The notes: generated from the sequence alone by a model not told the origin. Shown: positions 35,510 to 44,548, numbered from the stretch's first letter. The stretch: 64,000 nt of DNA from a bacterium 1xD42-87 (GCA_003611805.1 RAYM01000031.1:1-64000); one strand, 5' to 3'. Program-made: numbers and translations.

Positions 35510-36820
35510 ATGAGTGTAAAAAAGGAATATTACACGGATATGTTTCAGTGGGCAATGCTTGCAATAAACGGCATTGCAGTAGCTTTTTTATGTACTTTCA
35601 TCTACGTGACAACGAACCGGATCAGGGCGAATTATGACGCCAGGGACTTTCTGGGCGGTGTGAGGACGATATCGGGCAATCCTAGGACCAATCTGTGGCT
35701 CTGTCTGGTTCTGCTCGGTTTTCTCATGGTCAATTTTGTATTTCGGCATTTTCTGCAGATGCGAAATGGCAGGGGCGGCGCGGTTTCTCTCGTGGCGGAG
35801 CTTTTGATCTGCGTGGTGATCATCTATCGGCTGGACTTTAACTACAACGGGCTTCTGCTCCTCGTGTTCGCGAACGTGATCGCCTATGTCAAAGACAGCA
35901 AGGCGAAGATGGCGTTTCTGCTGCTCGCCATTGTCGGCTATCTGCTGGCGGACTATGAGCTTTTGTCCATCTACATGCCGCTCTTTAACATGTCGGACTA
36001 TGTGGGTTACTATACGTTCACGAGTCAGCAGTGGCTGTTCTGTATCTGGAATACGATGATTTCCTTAAATATCATTCTATTTGTAGGCTACTGTTTTTCG
36101 GTCATCAATCTGCAGAGAGGCACGATTGAGGAGGTAAACGTGCTTTACCATGAGCTGCAGAATGCCAACGAGCAGCTTTCGGAGTATGCCGACATGGCGG
36201 AAAAGATGGCGCAGACCAATGAGAGGAACCGCCTTGCAAGGGAAATTCACGACACGCTGGGGCACAGCCTGACAGGGATTATTGCCGGGCTGGACGCCTG
36301 TCTGGCGCTTGTGGACGTGGCGCCGCAGGAGGTGAAGAAACAGCTTAAACTGTTGGCGGATGTGAGCCGGGACGGCATGAAGGATGTGCGCCGGTCCGTC
36401 AGCGAGCTGCGGCCCGACGAGATGGAACGGCTTTCCCTGAATGCATCCATCCGCAAGATGGTGACTGATATGGGAAAGGTGTCCGATACACAGATTTACT
36501 TTGATGCGGGCGGGGAGAAACTGGAGTTCGGTGAGGACGAGGAGAATATCATCTACCGCGTGATCCAGGAGAGCATCACCAACGCGGTACGCCACGGACA
36601 TGCGGGGCAGATCTGGGTTACGATGAAACGGATTGACGGGGAGGTGCTGCTCGAGGTGAAGGACGACGGCATCGGCTGTAAGGAATTAAAGAGCGGGTTC
36701 GGAACCAGACATATGAAGGAGAGAATAGAAATGCTTGGCGGCACAGTCAGCTTTGACGGGCAGAAAGGCTTTAAGGTGACTGCGCACATACCGATTCGCT
36801 GGGGGGAGAGTTATGATTAA
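35510..36820 (+). CDS. membrane histidine kinase (HisKA_3 type)
   Basis: This 436-aa kinase has about six membrane segments in the first 200 residues, a short coiled region (ELQNANEQLSEYADMAEKM), then RNRLAREIHDTLGHSLTGII with phospho-acceptor H247, and a GHKL ATPase domain (ESITNAVRHGHA, VKDDGIGCKELKSGFGTRHM). This is the NarX/DesK-like class that pairs with LuxR-type regulators. No large sensory domain is seen outside the membrane. ATG 35510 is preferred because AGGGGA lies 7 bases before it; the ATG at 35504 overlaps that site. Confidence 0.9.
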   Translation: MSVKKEYYTDMFQWAMLAINGIAVAFLCTFIYVTTNRIRANYDARDFLGGVRTISGNPRTNLWLCLVLLGFLMVNFVFRHFLQMRNGRGGAVSLVAELLICVVIIYRLDFNYNGLLLLVFANVIAYVKDSKAKMAFLLLAIVGYLLADYELLSIYMPLFNMSDYVGYYTFTSQQWLFCIWNTMISLNIILFVGYCFSVINLQRGTIEEVNVLYHELQNANEQLSEYADMAEKMAQTNERNRLAREIHDTLGHSLTGIIAGLDACLALVDVAPQEVKKQLKLLADVSRDGMKDVRRSVSELRPDEMERLSLNASIRKMVTDMGKVSDTQIYFDAGGEKLEFGEDEENIIYRVIQESITNAVRHGHAGQIWVTMKRIDGEVLLEVKDDGIGCKELKSGFGTRHMKERIEMLGGTVSFDGQKGFKVTAHIPIRWGESYD

Positions 36821-37490
36821 AGTGTTGGTGGCGGACGATCAGGAGCTGATCCGCCAGAGTCTGCAGATTGTATTAAACAGCAAGGAGGGTATCGAGGTCT
36901 GCGATGTGGCGACGGACGGACAGGAAGTGATCCAGTGTGTGCGCCGGCAGAAACCGGACGTGATACTGATGGATATCCGTATGCCAAAGATGGACGGCGT
37001 ACAGTGCACGAAGATCATCAAGGAAAATTATCCGCAGATTAAAATTATCATTCTGACTACCTTTGATGACGACGAGTACGTTTACAACGCATTGAAGTAC
37101 GGCGCGAGCGGGTATCTGTTGAAAGGCGTTTCCATGGACGAGCTGGAAAGTTCCGTGAGAACCGTGTACAGCGGCCGCGCCATGATCAACCCCGATATCG
37201 CGGCGAAGGTGCTGACCCTGTTTTCCAAAATGGCGCGTGCCGATTACACTATCCAGGTGGGGAAAAAGGGCATAGAAGAGCTGACGAAGACCGAGTGGAA
37301 AATTATCGAGCAGGTGGGGACAGGCGCGGCAAACAAGGAGATTGCGGAAACCCTGAAGCTGTCGGACGGCACCGTGCGCAACTACCTGAGCACAATACTG
37401 AATAAGCTGGAACTGCGCGACCGCACCCAGCTTGCGATCTGGGCGGTACAGACCAATATCGCGCCCTACATGAAGGATGAAGAGACATGA
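36813..37490 (+). CDS. LuxR/NarL-family response regulator
   Basis: This 225-aa regulator has a receiver domain (VLVADDQELIRQSLQIVL, phospho-acceptor D54 in VILMDIRMPKMDG, K in GYLLKGVSMDEL) and a C-terminal LuxR-type helix-turn-helix (LTKTEWKIIEQVGTGAANKE, then LKLSDGTVRNYLS). It overlaps the kinase gene by eight bases, which confirms pairing. It probably controls the transporter operon, perhaps through the palindrome at 30621-30640; that link is inference. Confidence 0.94.
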   Translation: MIKVLVADDQELIRQSLQIVLNSKEGIEVCDVATDGQEVIQCVRRQKPDVILMDIRMPKMDGVQCTKIIKENYPQIKIIILTTFDDDEYVYNALKYGASGYLLKGVSMDELESSVRTVYSGRAMINPDIAAKVLTLFSKMARADYTIQVGKKGIEELTKTEWKIIEQVGTGAANKEIAETLKLSDGTVRNYLSTILNKLELRDRTQLAIWAVQTNIAPYMKDEET

Positions 37491-38803
37491 AACTAGTGCG
37501 TCATAAAAAATGCATAGGCATTGTCGTGGCAGCTGCCGTCCTGTTCTTTGCGGGCGGGATCTATTATGCCAGGACGCGCCCGGTGGTGCTGGAATTTGGG
37601 ATGTTTACCGGGAGCAACTGGAATGTGGCGAATGCGAACAGCTTTGCGATTATCGATCAGGCGATCGCCCGTTTCGAGGGGGAGCACCCGGGTGTGAGGG
37701 TGCACTATTACAGCGGTGTGCCCAAGGAGGAGTATTCGGAGTGGCTTTCCCGGAAAATTCTGGCGGGAGAGGAGCCGGACGTCTTTATGGTGCTGGGAAG
37801 CGATTTTGACCAGTTTTCATCCATAGGCATTATGAAAAATTTGGATGAGCTGATACAGCAGGACGCAGGATTCGACACGGAGAAGTATTTTCAGAGCGCC
37901 CTCAGCACGGGCAAGTACGGGAACGCCCAGTATGCCCTGCCTTACGAGACGGTGCCTACTTTAATGTTTGTGAACCAGACGCTTCTGACAAAAGAGGGCA
38001 TCAAGATTCCGAACACGGACTGGAACTGGGAGGAGATGTACGATATCTGCCGTCTTGTGACAAAAGATCTGGACGGGGACGGGATGCTGGATCAGTTCGG
38101 GATATGCAATTACGACTGGCTGGACGCGGTCTACTCCAACGGCGGTGAAATCTTTCAGAGTAACGGAAAAACCTGTTATCTGGCGGAGGACAGCGTGATC
38201 GAATCGGTGAAGTACATCCGCCAGCTGAATGAGCTGTACTGTGGGCAGAAGGTGGCGCAGGAAGATTTCAACGGCGGCAATGTGGCGTTTATGCCGCTGA
38301 CCTTCGCAGAGTACCGAACCTACAAGACGTATCCTTACAAGATTAAGAGATATGCGAACTTCAAATGGGACTGCATTACCATGCCGGCGGGCAGGGAGGG
38401 CGGAAACGTGTCCCAGGTTGATACGCTGCTTATGGGGATCAGCGCCAACACCCGCAAGGAGGAGCTTGCGTGGGAATTTTTGAAGCTGCTCACCTATGAC
38501 GAGAAGATCCAGACACAGATCTTTTCCCACTCACAGGGCGCTTCGGTGCTGCGGGCGGTGACACAGTCCGCGGAGATGGAGGAGATCGTGCAGGCGGAGA
38601 TGGAGGAGGGGGAGACGGTGATCAGCGGCAAACTTCTCGGGCAGGTAATTGAGGAGGGATATACTGCGCCCCAGTTTAAAAAATACGAGCAGGCGCTTGC
38701 GCTTTCGGACAGTGAGATCGGTGAAATTCTGCTAAACGACAAGACCATAGACAGCAATATGAAAATTTTGCAGAGGACAATTAACAGTTATTTGCAGCAG
38801 TAG
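37487..38803 (+). CDS. membrane-anchored extracellular solute-binding protein, family 1
   Basis: This 438-aa protein has an N-terminal membrane segment (IGIVVAAAVLFFAGGIYYA) without a lipobox cysteine, then a MalE-type binding fold: LEFGMFTGSNWNVAN, AIARFEGEHPGVRVHYYSGV, EEPDVFMVLGSDF, LPYETVPTLMFVN and DLDGDGMLDQFGI. It belongs to a different binding-protein class from the two RbsB-like proteins in the operon. It overlaps the regulator gene by four bases (ATGA). With no matching MalF/G permeases nearby, a sensory or accessory role is possible. Confidence 0.88.
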   Translation: MKLVRHKKCIGIVVAAAVLFFAGGIYYARTRPVVLEFGMFTGSNWNVANANSFAIIDQAIARFEGEHPGVRVHYYSGVPKEEYSEWLSRKILAGEEPDVFMVLGSDFDQFSSIGIMKNLDELIQQDAGFDTEKYFQSALSTGKYGNAQYALPYETVPTLMFVNQTLLTKEGIKIPNTDWNWEEMYDICRLVTKDLDGDGMLDQFGICNYDWLDAVYSNGGEIFQSNGKTCYLAEDSVIESVKYIRQLNELYCGQKVAQEDFNGGNVAFMPLTFAEYRTYKTYPYKIKRYANFKWDCITMPAGREGGNVSQVDTLLMGISANTRKEELAWEFLKLLTYDEKIQTQIFSHSQGASVLRAVTQSAEMEEIVQAEMEEGETVISGKLLGQVIEEGYTAPQFKKYEQALALSDSEIGEILLNDKTIDSNMKILQRTINSYLQQ

Positions 38804-38806
38804 GGT

Positions 38807-38835
38807 TTGCGCGTTGGATTAAGATGTGGTAAACT
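38807..38835 (+). promoter_or_regulatory. promoter of the DUF5722 gene
   Basis: TTGCGC, 17 bases, TAAACT. Between it and the gene, GAGCAGTG (about 38845) can pair with CACTGCT (about 38875) to form a leader hairpin. Confidence 0.5.
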
Positions 38836-38910
38836 GTACCCAATGAGCAGTGCAGCTCCATCAGTATCGGGTGTCACTGCTGAGTAAAGTAAGGGGATTG
38901 GGAGAATCAT

Positions 38911-40554
38911 ATGAGAGCGTGCAAAGGAAAAATTGTTAAAACATGGAAGGTTTTTGCGGCATTTCTGCTGTTGGCCATATCGGTCGTAGTATGCGGGAAG
39001 AACGTACAGGCAGCGGGGCGTCCGGTCTCCATCAGCTCCTGCCAGATTGTGGGAGGAAATGTCAACTGTACATTGACGGCGGAAAGCGTTCCGTCAGGCG
39101 ACGACGGAAAATACTATATTTATGCGAACGAAGTTTTTCAGGATGGTCCTGTGGGAACGGTGGTGGCAGCCGTGGATGCGGGGGCTTCCGTCACGGCTTC
39201 TTTCCCTTTGGACTATAACACGCCGGATTCCAACTTAAGCCGGAAGTTTCTGGTGGCGGTGAAGCGCGGCGGGGAGATGATTCAGGTCAGCGACGAGCAT
39301 TACATCACAAACCCGGAGGCGGTCGCGGCATTTACCTCGGGTCGCATGACCAGAGGAATCAAGGGCATTTTGCCGGAGGTTACCGCTATTGCGAGCGGGG
39401 AGCTTAAGGAGCTCGGCGTGCAGCAGGTCGTTTACAATATTTATCTGGATGAAATATGCGCGGCGCCCGGAGAGGCAGGGACAATTTCTTTTGATTACAA
39501 CGGGCAGACATACTATTTCAGCAACGGGCGGATCACCCACTATGACCAGATGGTGAAGGGCTTTAACAATCAGGGTATACAGGTGACCATGGTGCTCTTA
39601 AACAGGGGCGGCACGGCGGGCTCTCAGGATCTGGTGCATCCGCAGGCGAGCGGCGCGGAGTGTCCCAGCTATGCGCTGAATGTGGAGGAGAGCGGCGGCG
39701 TGGAGCATCTGAAAGCGGTGTGTGCGTTTCTGGGACAGCATTATTCCGGATCGACCGGAAACGGGCAGATTGACAACTGGATTCTGGGCAATGAGGTCAA
39801 CGCCAGAACATCCTGGTGGTACATGGATTCCAGTAGTCTTGACGTGAATGTGAGCGCCTATGTGAAGGCTTTCCGCATATTCTATAATGAGCTGAAGGCA
39901 ATGAACGCCAATGTCTGGGTTTACAACTCCATCGACCAGGAGTGGGGGCGTAAGTCTAATCCCGGCAGTTTTCTGGCGAAGGATTATCTCGACCAGTTTA
40001 ATTATTATATTAGGCGGGAGGGGAATATTGACTGGGGACTTTCCTATCACCCGTACAATTCGCCGCTCTATGATCCTTATGCGTGGAACGGACCGGCGGT
40101 GTGGGTGAAGAACAGTGTTTCCACTCCGTACATCACCATGCAGAATATAGACGTGCTTATTGATTATATGCATCAGTCCAAGTTCCTGAGCCCTTCGGGT
40201 CATGTGCGCAGCATTTCTCTTGCGGAGATCGGTTATACTTCCTATTTTGGGGATGAAAATCAGGAGGCGTCGGTGGCTTATGGCTATCTGAAAGCCGCTT
40301 CTCTGCCGGATGTGGACGCATTCATGCTTTTCCGCTTTAAGGACGACGCGCACGAGATGGAGAGCAAGCTGAGTCTGGGGATTACGAATCTGGACGGCAG
40401 CCACAAGCCCGCCTACGATATTTACAGGCAGCTTGGCACGGCAAATGAAGGCGCCGCCAAGGCGCGTGCCTCAGAGATTATCGGCATGGATATCGACCGG
40501 ATGATCAGTGAGAACATCATCTGGACGAGAGGCGGAGACGGGGTTGTGCAGTAG
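38911..40554 (+). CDS. secreted DUF5722 glycosidase-like protein
   Basis: This 547-aa protein has a signal peptide (VFAAFLLLAISVVVCG...VQAAG), an immunoglobulin-like N-terminal part and a TIM-barrel domain of the DUF5722 type. NWILGNEVNART and SISLAEIGYTSYFG place glutamates at positions like the acid/base and nucleophile of clan-A glycosidases, so it is probably a glycan hydrolase. The stop TAG at 40552-40554 looks secondary: the same frame continues after it, and a C-terminal anchor follows in a shifted frame (see 40555-40748). The gene has its own promoter, 107 bases after the sugar-sensing operon. Confidence 0.85.
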   Translation: MRACKGKIVKTWKVFAAFLLLAISVVVCGKNVQAAGRPVSISSCQIVGGNVNCTLTAESVPSGDDGKYYIYANEVFQDGPVGTVVAAVDAGASVTASFPLDYNTPDSNLSRKFLVAVKRGGEMIQVSDEHYITNPEAVAAFTSGRMTRGIKGILPEVTAIASGELKELGVQQVVYNIYLDEICAAPGEAGTISFDYNGQTYYFSNGRITHYDQMVKGFNNQGIQVTMVLLNRGGTAGSQDLVHPQASGAECPSYALNVEESGGVEHLKAVCAFLGQHYSGSTGNGQIDNWILGNEVNARTSWWYMDSSSLDVNVSAYVKAFRIFYNELKAMNANVWVYNSIDQEWGRKSNPGSFLAKDYLDQFNYYIRREGNIDWGLSYHPYNSPLYDPYAWNGPAVWVKNSVSTPYITMQNIDVLIDYMHQSKFLSPSGHVRSISLAEIGYTSYFGDENQEASVAYGYLKAASLPDVDAFMLFRFKDDAHEMESKLSLGITNLDGSHKPAYDIYRQLGTANEGAAKARASEIIGMDIDRMISENIIWTRGGDGVVQ

Positions 40555-40748
40555 GATGGAATAGAAGTCAGGATAGATGAGACGGATATTTCCGAACAGG
40601 TGCCGCCGCAGGAGCGACCGCAAAGTGCGGACTGTGCCATATCCGCCCGACCTTCCTCGGGATATGCTGCTTTATCTGGCTGGCGGTAATCTCAGCGGTG
40701 ATAGTTATCGTGATGTTTGTGATCCTGCTGCGCAGGAAAGAGGATTAA
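40555..40748 (+). pseudogene. detached C-terminal membrane anchor of the DUF5722 protein
   Basis: Directly after the amber stop the same frame reads DGIEVRIDETDISEQVPPQE. Near 40622 the sense moves to another frame, which gives CGLCHIRPTFLGICCF and IWLAVISAVIVIVMFVILL, then RRKED and a stop at 40746-40748. That is a CxxC motif, a membrane segment and a basic end, as expected for an anchor. A TAG change plus a one-base indel would explain it. The present protein would be released rather than anchored. Confidence 0.65.
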
Positions 40749-40945
40749 ATATCCAGCTTGGGCGGAACGTCGAGTTCGTGAGGAACCGGCGTTCCGTTTT
40801 TCTTTCTCTGGCGCACGCACTCTGTCGGCAGATACTCTATCTGCCCATTCACTGATCGAAAGTCATCTTCCGCCCAGGCGGCGATGGCGTTATAGAGCAT
40901 GGCGGACAGACGCAGCGACGCCTGTTTCTTGCTGTTGTCCCCCAT
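40745..40945 (-). CDS. small ribbon-helix-helix (Arc-like) protein
   Basis: This 66-aa protein reads KKQASLRLSAMLYNAIAAWA followed by EDDFRSVNGQIEYLPTECVR, the Arc-type ribbon-helix-helix pattern with the NGQIEYLL-like second helix. Proteins of this kind are common in Lachnospiraceae and presumably bind DNA; the target is unknown. The ribosome site is weak. It converges on the DUF5722 gene and overlaps the last bases of its detached tail. Confidence 0.7.
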   Translation of the reverse strand: MGDNSKKQASLRLSAMLYNAIAAWAEDDFRSVNGQIEYLPTECVRQRKKNGTPVPHELDVPPKLDI

Positions 40946-41003
40946 CTAGCAGAGGCTGCCGTAGTTCACAACGGGCTGGGAATTTGTGTTATACTAGAGT
41001 GAA

Positions 41004-41050
41004 AAGAACTTCTAAAGCTCGACAGCAAAGGCTGCCTTGCTAGGAAGTTC
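41004..41050. repeat. 48-nt two-stem repeat, copy A
   Basis: AAGAACTTCTAAAGC... ends in AGGAAGTTC, so GAACTTC pairs with GAAGTTC. Inside it, CAGC pairs with GCTG. The same design with about 75 percent identity is at 44474-44521. It precedes the deacetylase gene. Confidence 0.65.
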
Positions 41051-41082
41051 CGGATTTGCGAAGCTGTGACAGGGAGGTTGAG

Positions 41083-42549
41083 GTGAAACAGAAGGTATTG
41101 TTAATTGTGCCGCATCAGGATGACGAGCTGTTTGTGGGCGGCGGGCTTTTGAGATCGATTGCAAAGGGCGGCGCTTATGAGACTTATGTGGTCTACACGA
41201 CCAATGGGGATTTCTTTCCCGATGAGGCAAGGGTGCGTCTGGGGGAAGCCGAGCGTGTGCTGACGGAGTTTGCGGGAATGGAAAAGAGTCATATTTTCTT
41301 TCTCGGTTACGGGGACGGCTGGAAGGATGGCGGACATATTTATCACCAGGAGGGGGATGAGCCTCTTGTCTCGATGGCAGGGAAAACGGAAACCTATGCG
41401 CCGGAAGGACACAGTGATTACCGCTATATGAGGTCGGGCAGGCACAGCGCATATCGGCGCGCGGACTTTAAGCGGGATTTGAAGGATGTGCTTGCGGAAG
41501 TGCGGGCGGATCTTTTGCTTGTGGTGGATTTTGACAAACATGCCGATCACAGGGCGGCGTCTCTGCTTGTGGAGGAATGTCTGGGAGAACTTTTCCGGGA
41601 GGATGCCTTTTACCGTCCTCTGGTATTAAAGCGTTTCGCCTATGACGGTGTGTGGAAGGGCAGGGCGGACTTTTTTGAGCTGCCGAGGCGGGCAACCGAG
41701 CTCGCGGAGCTTTCGCAGACGCCTTATGCGGCGGAGGAGGAACTGCGCTTTGCCATGCCGGAGGACTGCGCTTCGCCATATCTATTGCGGAATCCGTTTT
41801 ATAGGGCGCTTCGGCGACATCGGACGCAGGAAGCGTGGCAGAAGGCGGATGAGATCATCAATATCGACGAAGTGTTCTTTCAAAGAAATACGGAAAATCT
41901 CCTGTATACGGCGGAACTTTCCGCTTCTTCCGGGAATACGGAATTTCTCCGGGACTTTAAGCTGTTTGACTGCGGGGACGTGACGGAGAAGAAGCTTGCC
42001 CTAAAAGAATGCGGCTGGAAACCGGCGGAAGAGGATTTGGAGAAAAAGGTGTGGATCCGCTTTGAGACGCCGCAGACCGTTGGACGTATCGCCGCGTACG
42101 CGCTGGGAAACGGCGGAGCGGACAGGCTGGAAGCTGTTTTTTCCTTTGATACAGGTGCGGAGCCTGTGCGCATGGACATCACGCCGGACGGCAAACGGAA
42201 TTTCTGCACGTTTGAGCCGCGGGAAAGGGTGCGGGAAATGACGCTTCGGATCGGAGCATGGGAGGGCGTTGTCTGGGGGATTACGGAATTGGAGATTCTG
42301 CCGCCGGAGGAGAAGGGGCTGCCGGAGACACTGGAAAGGCTGCTCTTTCGTGGGGATAGTCTGGAAGTGACCAAAATGGTCAAAATTCGGATGCGGGCAG
42401 AGAAGGCGATTCTGTCCTTCAAAAGAAAGTTTTCCCGCTGGCTGCCAAACAGCTATACGCTGCGGAGGTACTACCCGGACGCGGAGCGGAGGCGGGTATC
42501 GGTTCGGCACAGGGTTATGTATATTGTGGAGCGGCTGCGGGCAAGGTGA
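41083..42549 (+). CDS. PIG-L/LmbE-family deacetylase with C-terminal beta-rich domain
   Basis: This 488-aa protein starts VKQKVLLIVPHQDDELFVGG, the PIG-L motif whose HxDD residues bind zinc; a second histidine pair is in DKHADHRAASLL. The family removes acetyl from GlcNAc-type substrates. After about residue 270 a beta-rich domain resembling F5/8-type carbohydrate-binding modules follows (WIRFETPQTVGRIAAYALGN), then a basic helical tail. GTG 41083 was chosen because GGGAGG lies 6 bases before it. The substrate may be a surface glycan. Confidence 0.85.
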   Translation: MKQKVLLIVPHQDDELFVGGGLLRSIAKGGAYETYVVYTTNGDFFPDEARVRLGEAERVLTEFAGMEKSHIFFLGYGDGWKDGGHIYHQEGDEPLVSMAGKTETYAPEGHSDYRYMRSGRHSAYRRADFKRDLKDVLAEVRADLLLVVDFDKHADHRAASLLVEECLGELFREDAFYRPLVLKRFAYDGVWKGRADFFELPRRATELAELSQTPYAAEEELRFAMPEDCASPYLLRNPFYRALRRHRTQEAWQKADEIINIDEVFFQRNTENLLYTAELSASSGNTEFLRDFKLFDCGDVTEKKLALKECGWKPAEEDLEKKVWIRFETPQTVGRIAAYALGNGGADRLEAVFSFDTGAEPVRMDITPDGKRNFCTFEPRERVREMTLRIGAWEGVVWGITELEILPPEEKGLPETLERLLFRGDSLEVTKMVKIRMRAEKAILSFKRKFSRWLPNSYTLRRYYPDAERRRVSVRHRVMYIVERLRAR

Positions 42550-42604
42550 AGAAACGCGGTCCGTGCGCCGCACTGACGGCATACTTCCTCTGCATGGGGC
42601 TTCA

Positions 42605-42652
42605 CATAAAAAACCGGCAGCCGTCAAGAAATCGGCTGCCGGTTTTTTATGT
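42605..42652. terminator. bidirectional terminator between deacetylase gene and purC
   Basis: A nearly 20-bp perfect stem with A run on one side and T run on the other (AAAAAACCGGCAGCCG / CGGCTGCCGGTTTTTT) lies between the two convergent genes and can stop both. Confidence 0.92.
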
Positions 42653-42694
42653 GAAGCATTCTTTCAATCAAGTGCGTCAGCACTCGCTTTGTTA
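42653..42694. repeat. intergenic hairpin repeat, diverged copy 4
   Basis: GAAGCATTCTTTCAATCAAG followed by TGCGTCAGCACTCGCTTTG resembles the 48398-48456 copy. It overlaps the stop codon of purC. Confidence 0.5.
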
Positions 42695-43552
42695 TAGTTT
42701 CTTTCCTGTCAGAAGTTCATACCCCTGCAAATATTTATCAATCGTCTTCTGCACGATCTCTTCGGGAAGTGTCCAGTCGTGCCCCTCGTTTGCTTTCAGC
42801 CAGTCCCTGGCAAACTGCTTGTCGAAGGAGGGCTGGCTGTGTCCCGGTTCGTAGCCTTCCGCCGGCCAGAAACGGGAACTGTCGGGGGTCAGCATCTCGT
42901 CGCCGAGCACAATATTGCCTTCCTCGTCCAGTCCGAACTCGAATTTCGTGTCCGCGATAATAATGCCGCGGGTCAGGGCGTACTCCGCGCATTTTTTATA
43001 GAGAGCTATCGTATAGTCACGGAGTTTGGAAGCGTATTCTTCGCCTTTGCCGGGGAAACGTTTTTCCAGATAGTCTACGCTCTGCTCGTAGGAAATATTC
43101 TCGTCGTGGTCGCCGATCTCCGCTTTGGTGGAGGGGGTGTAAATAGGTTCGGGCAGCTTGTCTGATTCCTTCAGCCCCTCGGGCAGCGTGATGCCGCAGA
43201 CCGTGCCATCCTTCTGGTAGCTCGCCCAGCCGCTTCCTGTGATATAGCCCCGGACGATGCACTCGATGGGCAGCATGTTGAGTTTCCGGCAGAGCATACT
43301 GTTGCCGTCAAACTGTTCCTGCCTGAAAAACTCGGGCATGTCGTTGACATCTACGGAAATCATGTGGTTGGGCAGGATATCGCCCGTCATGTCGAACCAG
43401 AATTTTGACATCTGGGTCAGAACCGTGCCTTTTTTGGTCACCTGATTCTTTAAGATTACATCGAAACAGCTGATGCGGTCGGTCGCGACCATAATCAGGC
43501 TGTCGCCGTTGTCGTAGATTTCACGTACTTTTCCTTCTTTGATGGGTTTCAT
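42692..43552 (-). CDS. purC: phosphoribosylaminoimidazole-succinocarboxamide synthase
   Basis: This 286-aa enzyme adds aspartate to the purine intermediate CAIR. It starts MKPIKEGKVREIYDNGDSLI and contains VATDRISCFDVIL, PIECIVRGYITGSGWASYQK and IIIADTKFEFG, typical of the longer SAICAR synthases. AAAGGAACGCC leads into ATG 43552. A longer frame to 43657 passes through the leader hairpins and is not real. It stands alone, with a leader of about 180 bases that may be regulatory. Confidence 0.95.
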   Translation of the reverse strand: MKPIKEGKVREIYDNGDSLIMVATDRISCFDVILKNQVTKKGTVLTQMSKFWFDMTGDILPNHMISVDVNDMPEFFRQEQFDGNSMLCRKLNMLPIECIVRGYITGSGWASYQKDGTVCGITLPEGLKESDKLPEPIYTPSTKAEIGDHDENISYEQSVDYLEKRFPGKGEEYASKLRDYTIALYKKCAEYALTRGIIIADTKFEFGLDEEGNIVLGDEMLTPDSSRFWPAEGYEPGHSQPSFDKQFARDWLKANEGHDWTLPEEIVQKTIDKYLQGYELLTGKKL

Positions 43553-43732
43553 GGCGTTCCTTTCTTTTTCTTTGTTCTGTATGAGCACTGCTTTTCTCCG
43601 CAGTGCACGCTCGAAAAACCTTCGGTTTTCCTCGCTCGCGGGCTTCGCCCTATGCATCCATTCGGATAACCATTTCGGTGAGCAAGCTCCCCTCTCTGTT
43701 TATCCTCTGTATGCGCACTGCTCATTGCTTTC
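43553..43732 (-). promoter_or_regulatory. purC leader with competing hairpins
   Basis: On the minus strand the leader carries GCAGTGC twice (within AATGAGCAGTGCGC at 43725-43712 and GCAGTGCTCA at 43591-43582) and a single GCACTGC (43606-43600) that can pair with either. This would give two exclusive structures, as in attenuators. The promoter is TTGTCA-18-TATAAT at 43768-43739. No purine riboswitch core was recognised. Confidence 0.5.
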
Positions 43733-43738
43733 GCGAAC

Positions 43739-43768
43739 ATTATACCAAGAATGCCATTGAGTTGACAA
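43739..43768 (-). promoter_or_regulatory. promoter of purC
   Basis: TTGTCA (43768-43763), an 18-base spacer and TATAAT (43744-43739) on the minus strand. Confidence 0.65.
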
Positions 43769-43925
43769 CAAAAACTTCATTGGAAACGCCATGCGGACAT
43801 CTTCGCGGAAAATTTTTGGAGACTTTCTGAAAGATTTGGTGTAAAATGGTAACATTAATGATTAGGAGACCGTTTTCGGGGCGGATGCCTTCTGACAGAT
43901 GGAAAACGGCGGGAAGGAGACAGTT

Positions 43926-44465
43926 ATGGATTTAAAGGGATCAAAGACGGAGAAAAACCTGCTGGCGGCGTTTGCCGGGGAATCTCAGGCGTACACGAAG
44001 TATACTTACTATGCGTCCAAGGCAAAGAAGGACGGCTATGTGCAGATGGCAAATATTTTTGCCGAGACGGCGGCAAACGAGAAAGAGCACGCCAAAATCT
44101 GGTTTAAGTATCTGCACGGCGGTCAGGTTCCGGAGACGCGAGAGAATCTGCGGGACGCGGCGGAGGGCGAGAACTACGAGTGGACGGACATGTACGCGGG
44201 ATTTGCCAAGGACGCGAGAGAGGAAGGCTTTGAGGAGCTGGCAATGCTCTTTGAGGGCGTGGCAAAGATCGAGAAGGAGCATGAGGAGAGATACCGCAAG
44301 CTGATACAGAACATTGAGGATGGCGTTGTTTTCTCCAAGGACGGCGACTGTGTCTGGCAGTGCTTAAACTGCGGTCATGTCGTGATCGGCAAGAAGGCGC
44401 CGGAGCTCTGCCCCGTGTGCAAACATCCCCAGTCCTATTTTCAGGTGAAGCCGGAGAACTACTAA
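43926..44465 (+). CDS. rbr: rubrerythrin
   Basis: This 179-aa protein has a ferritin-like diiron domain ([52 protein letters not shown]) with the paired ExxH motifs, and a C-terminal rubredoxin domain ([20 protein letters not shown]). It reduces hydrogen peroxide in anaerobes. ATG 43926 is preferred with GGGAAGGAG upstream. A leader stem CCGTTTTC/GGAAAACGG lies just before. It is single-gene. Confidence 0.95.
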   Translation: MDLKGSKTEKNLLAAFAGESQAYTKYTYYASKAKKDGYVQMANIFAETAANEKEHAKIWFKYLHGGQVPETRENLRDAAEGENYEWTDMYAGFAKDAREEGFEELAMLFEGVAKIEKEHEERYRKLIQNIEDGVVFSKDGDCVWQCLNCGHVVIGKKAPELCPVCKHPQSYFQVKPENY

Positions 44466-44473
44466 AATGCGGG

Positions 44474-44521
44474 AAGAACTTCTAAAACGCAGCAGCGGAG
44501 GCTGTTTCGCCAAGAAGTTCT
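44474..44521. repeat. 48-nt two-stem repeat, copy B
   Basis: AAGAACTTCTAAAACGCAGC continues to AAGAAGTTCT. The outer stem is AGAACTTCT/AGAAGTTCT and the inner CAGC/GCTG. It matches 41004-41050 and lies 9 bases after the rubrerythrin stop. Confidence 0.65.
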
Positions 44522-44548
44522 ATGTCTCGTATAGTGAAATGTAAGATC

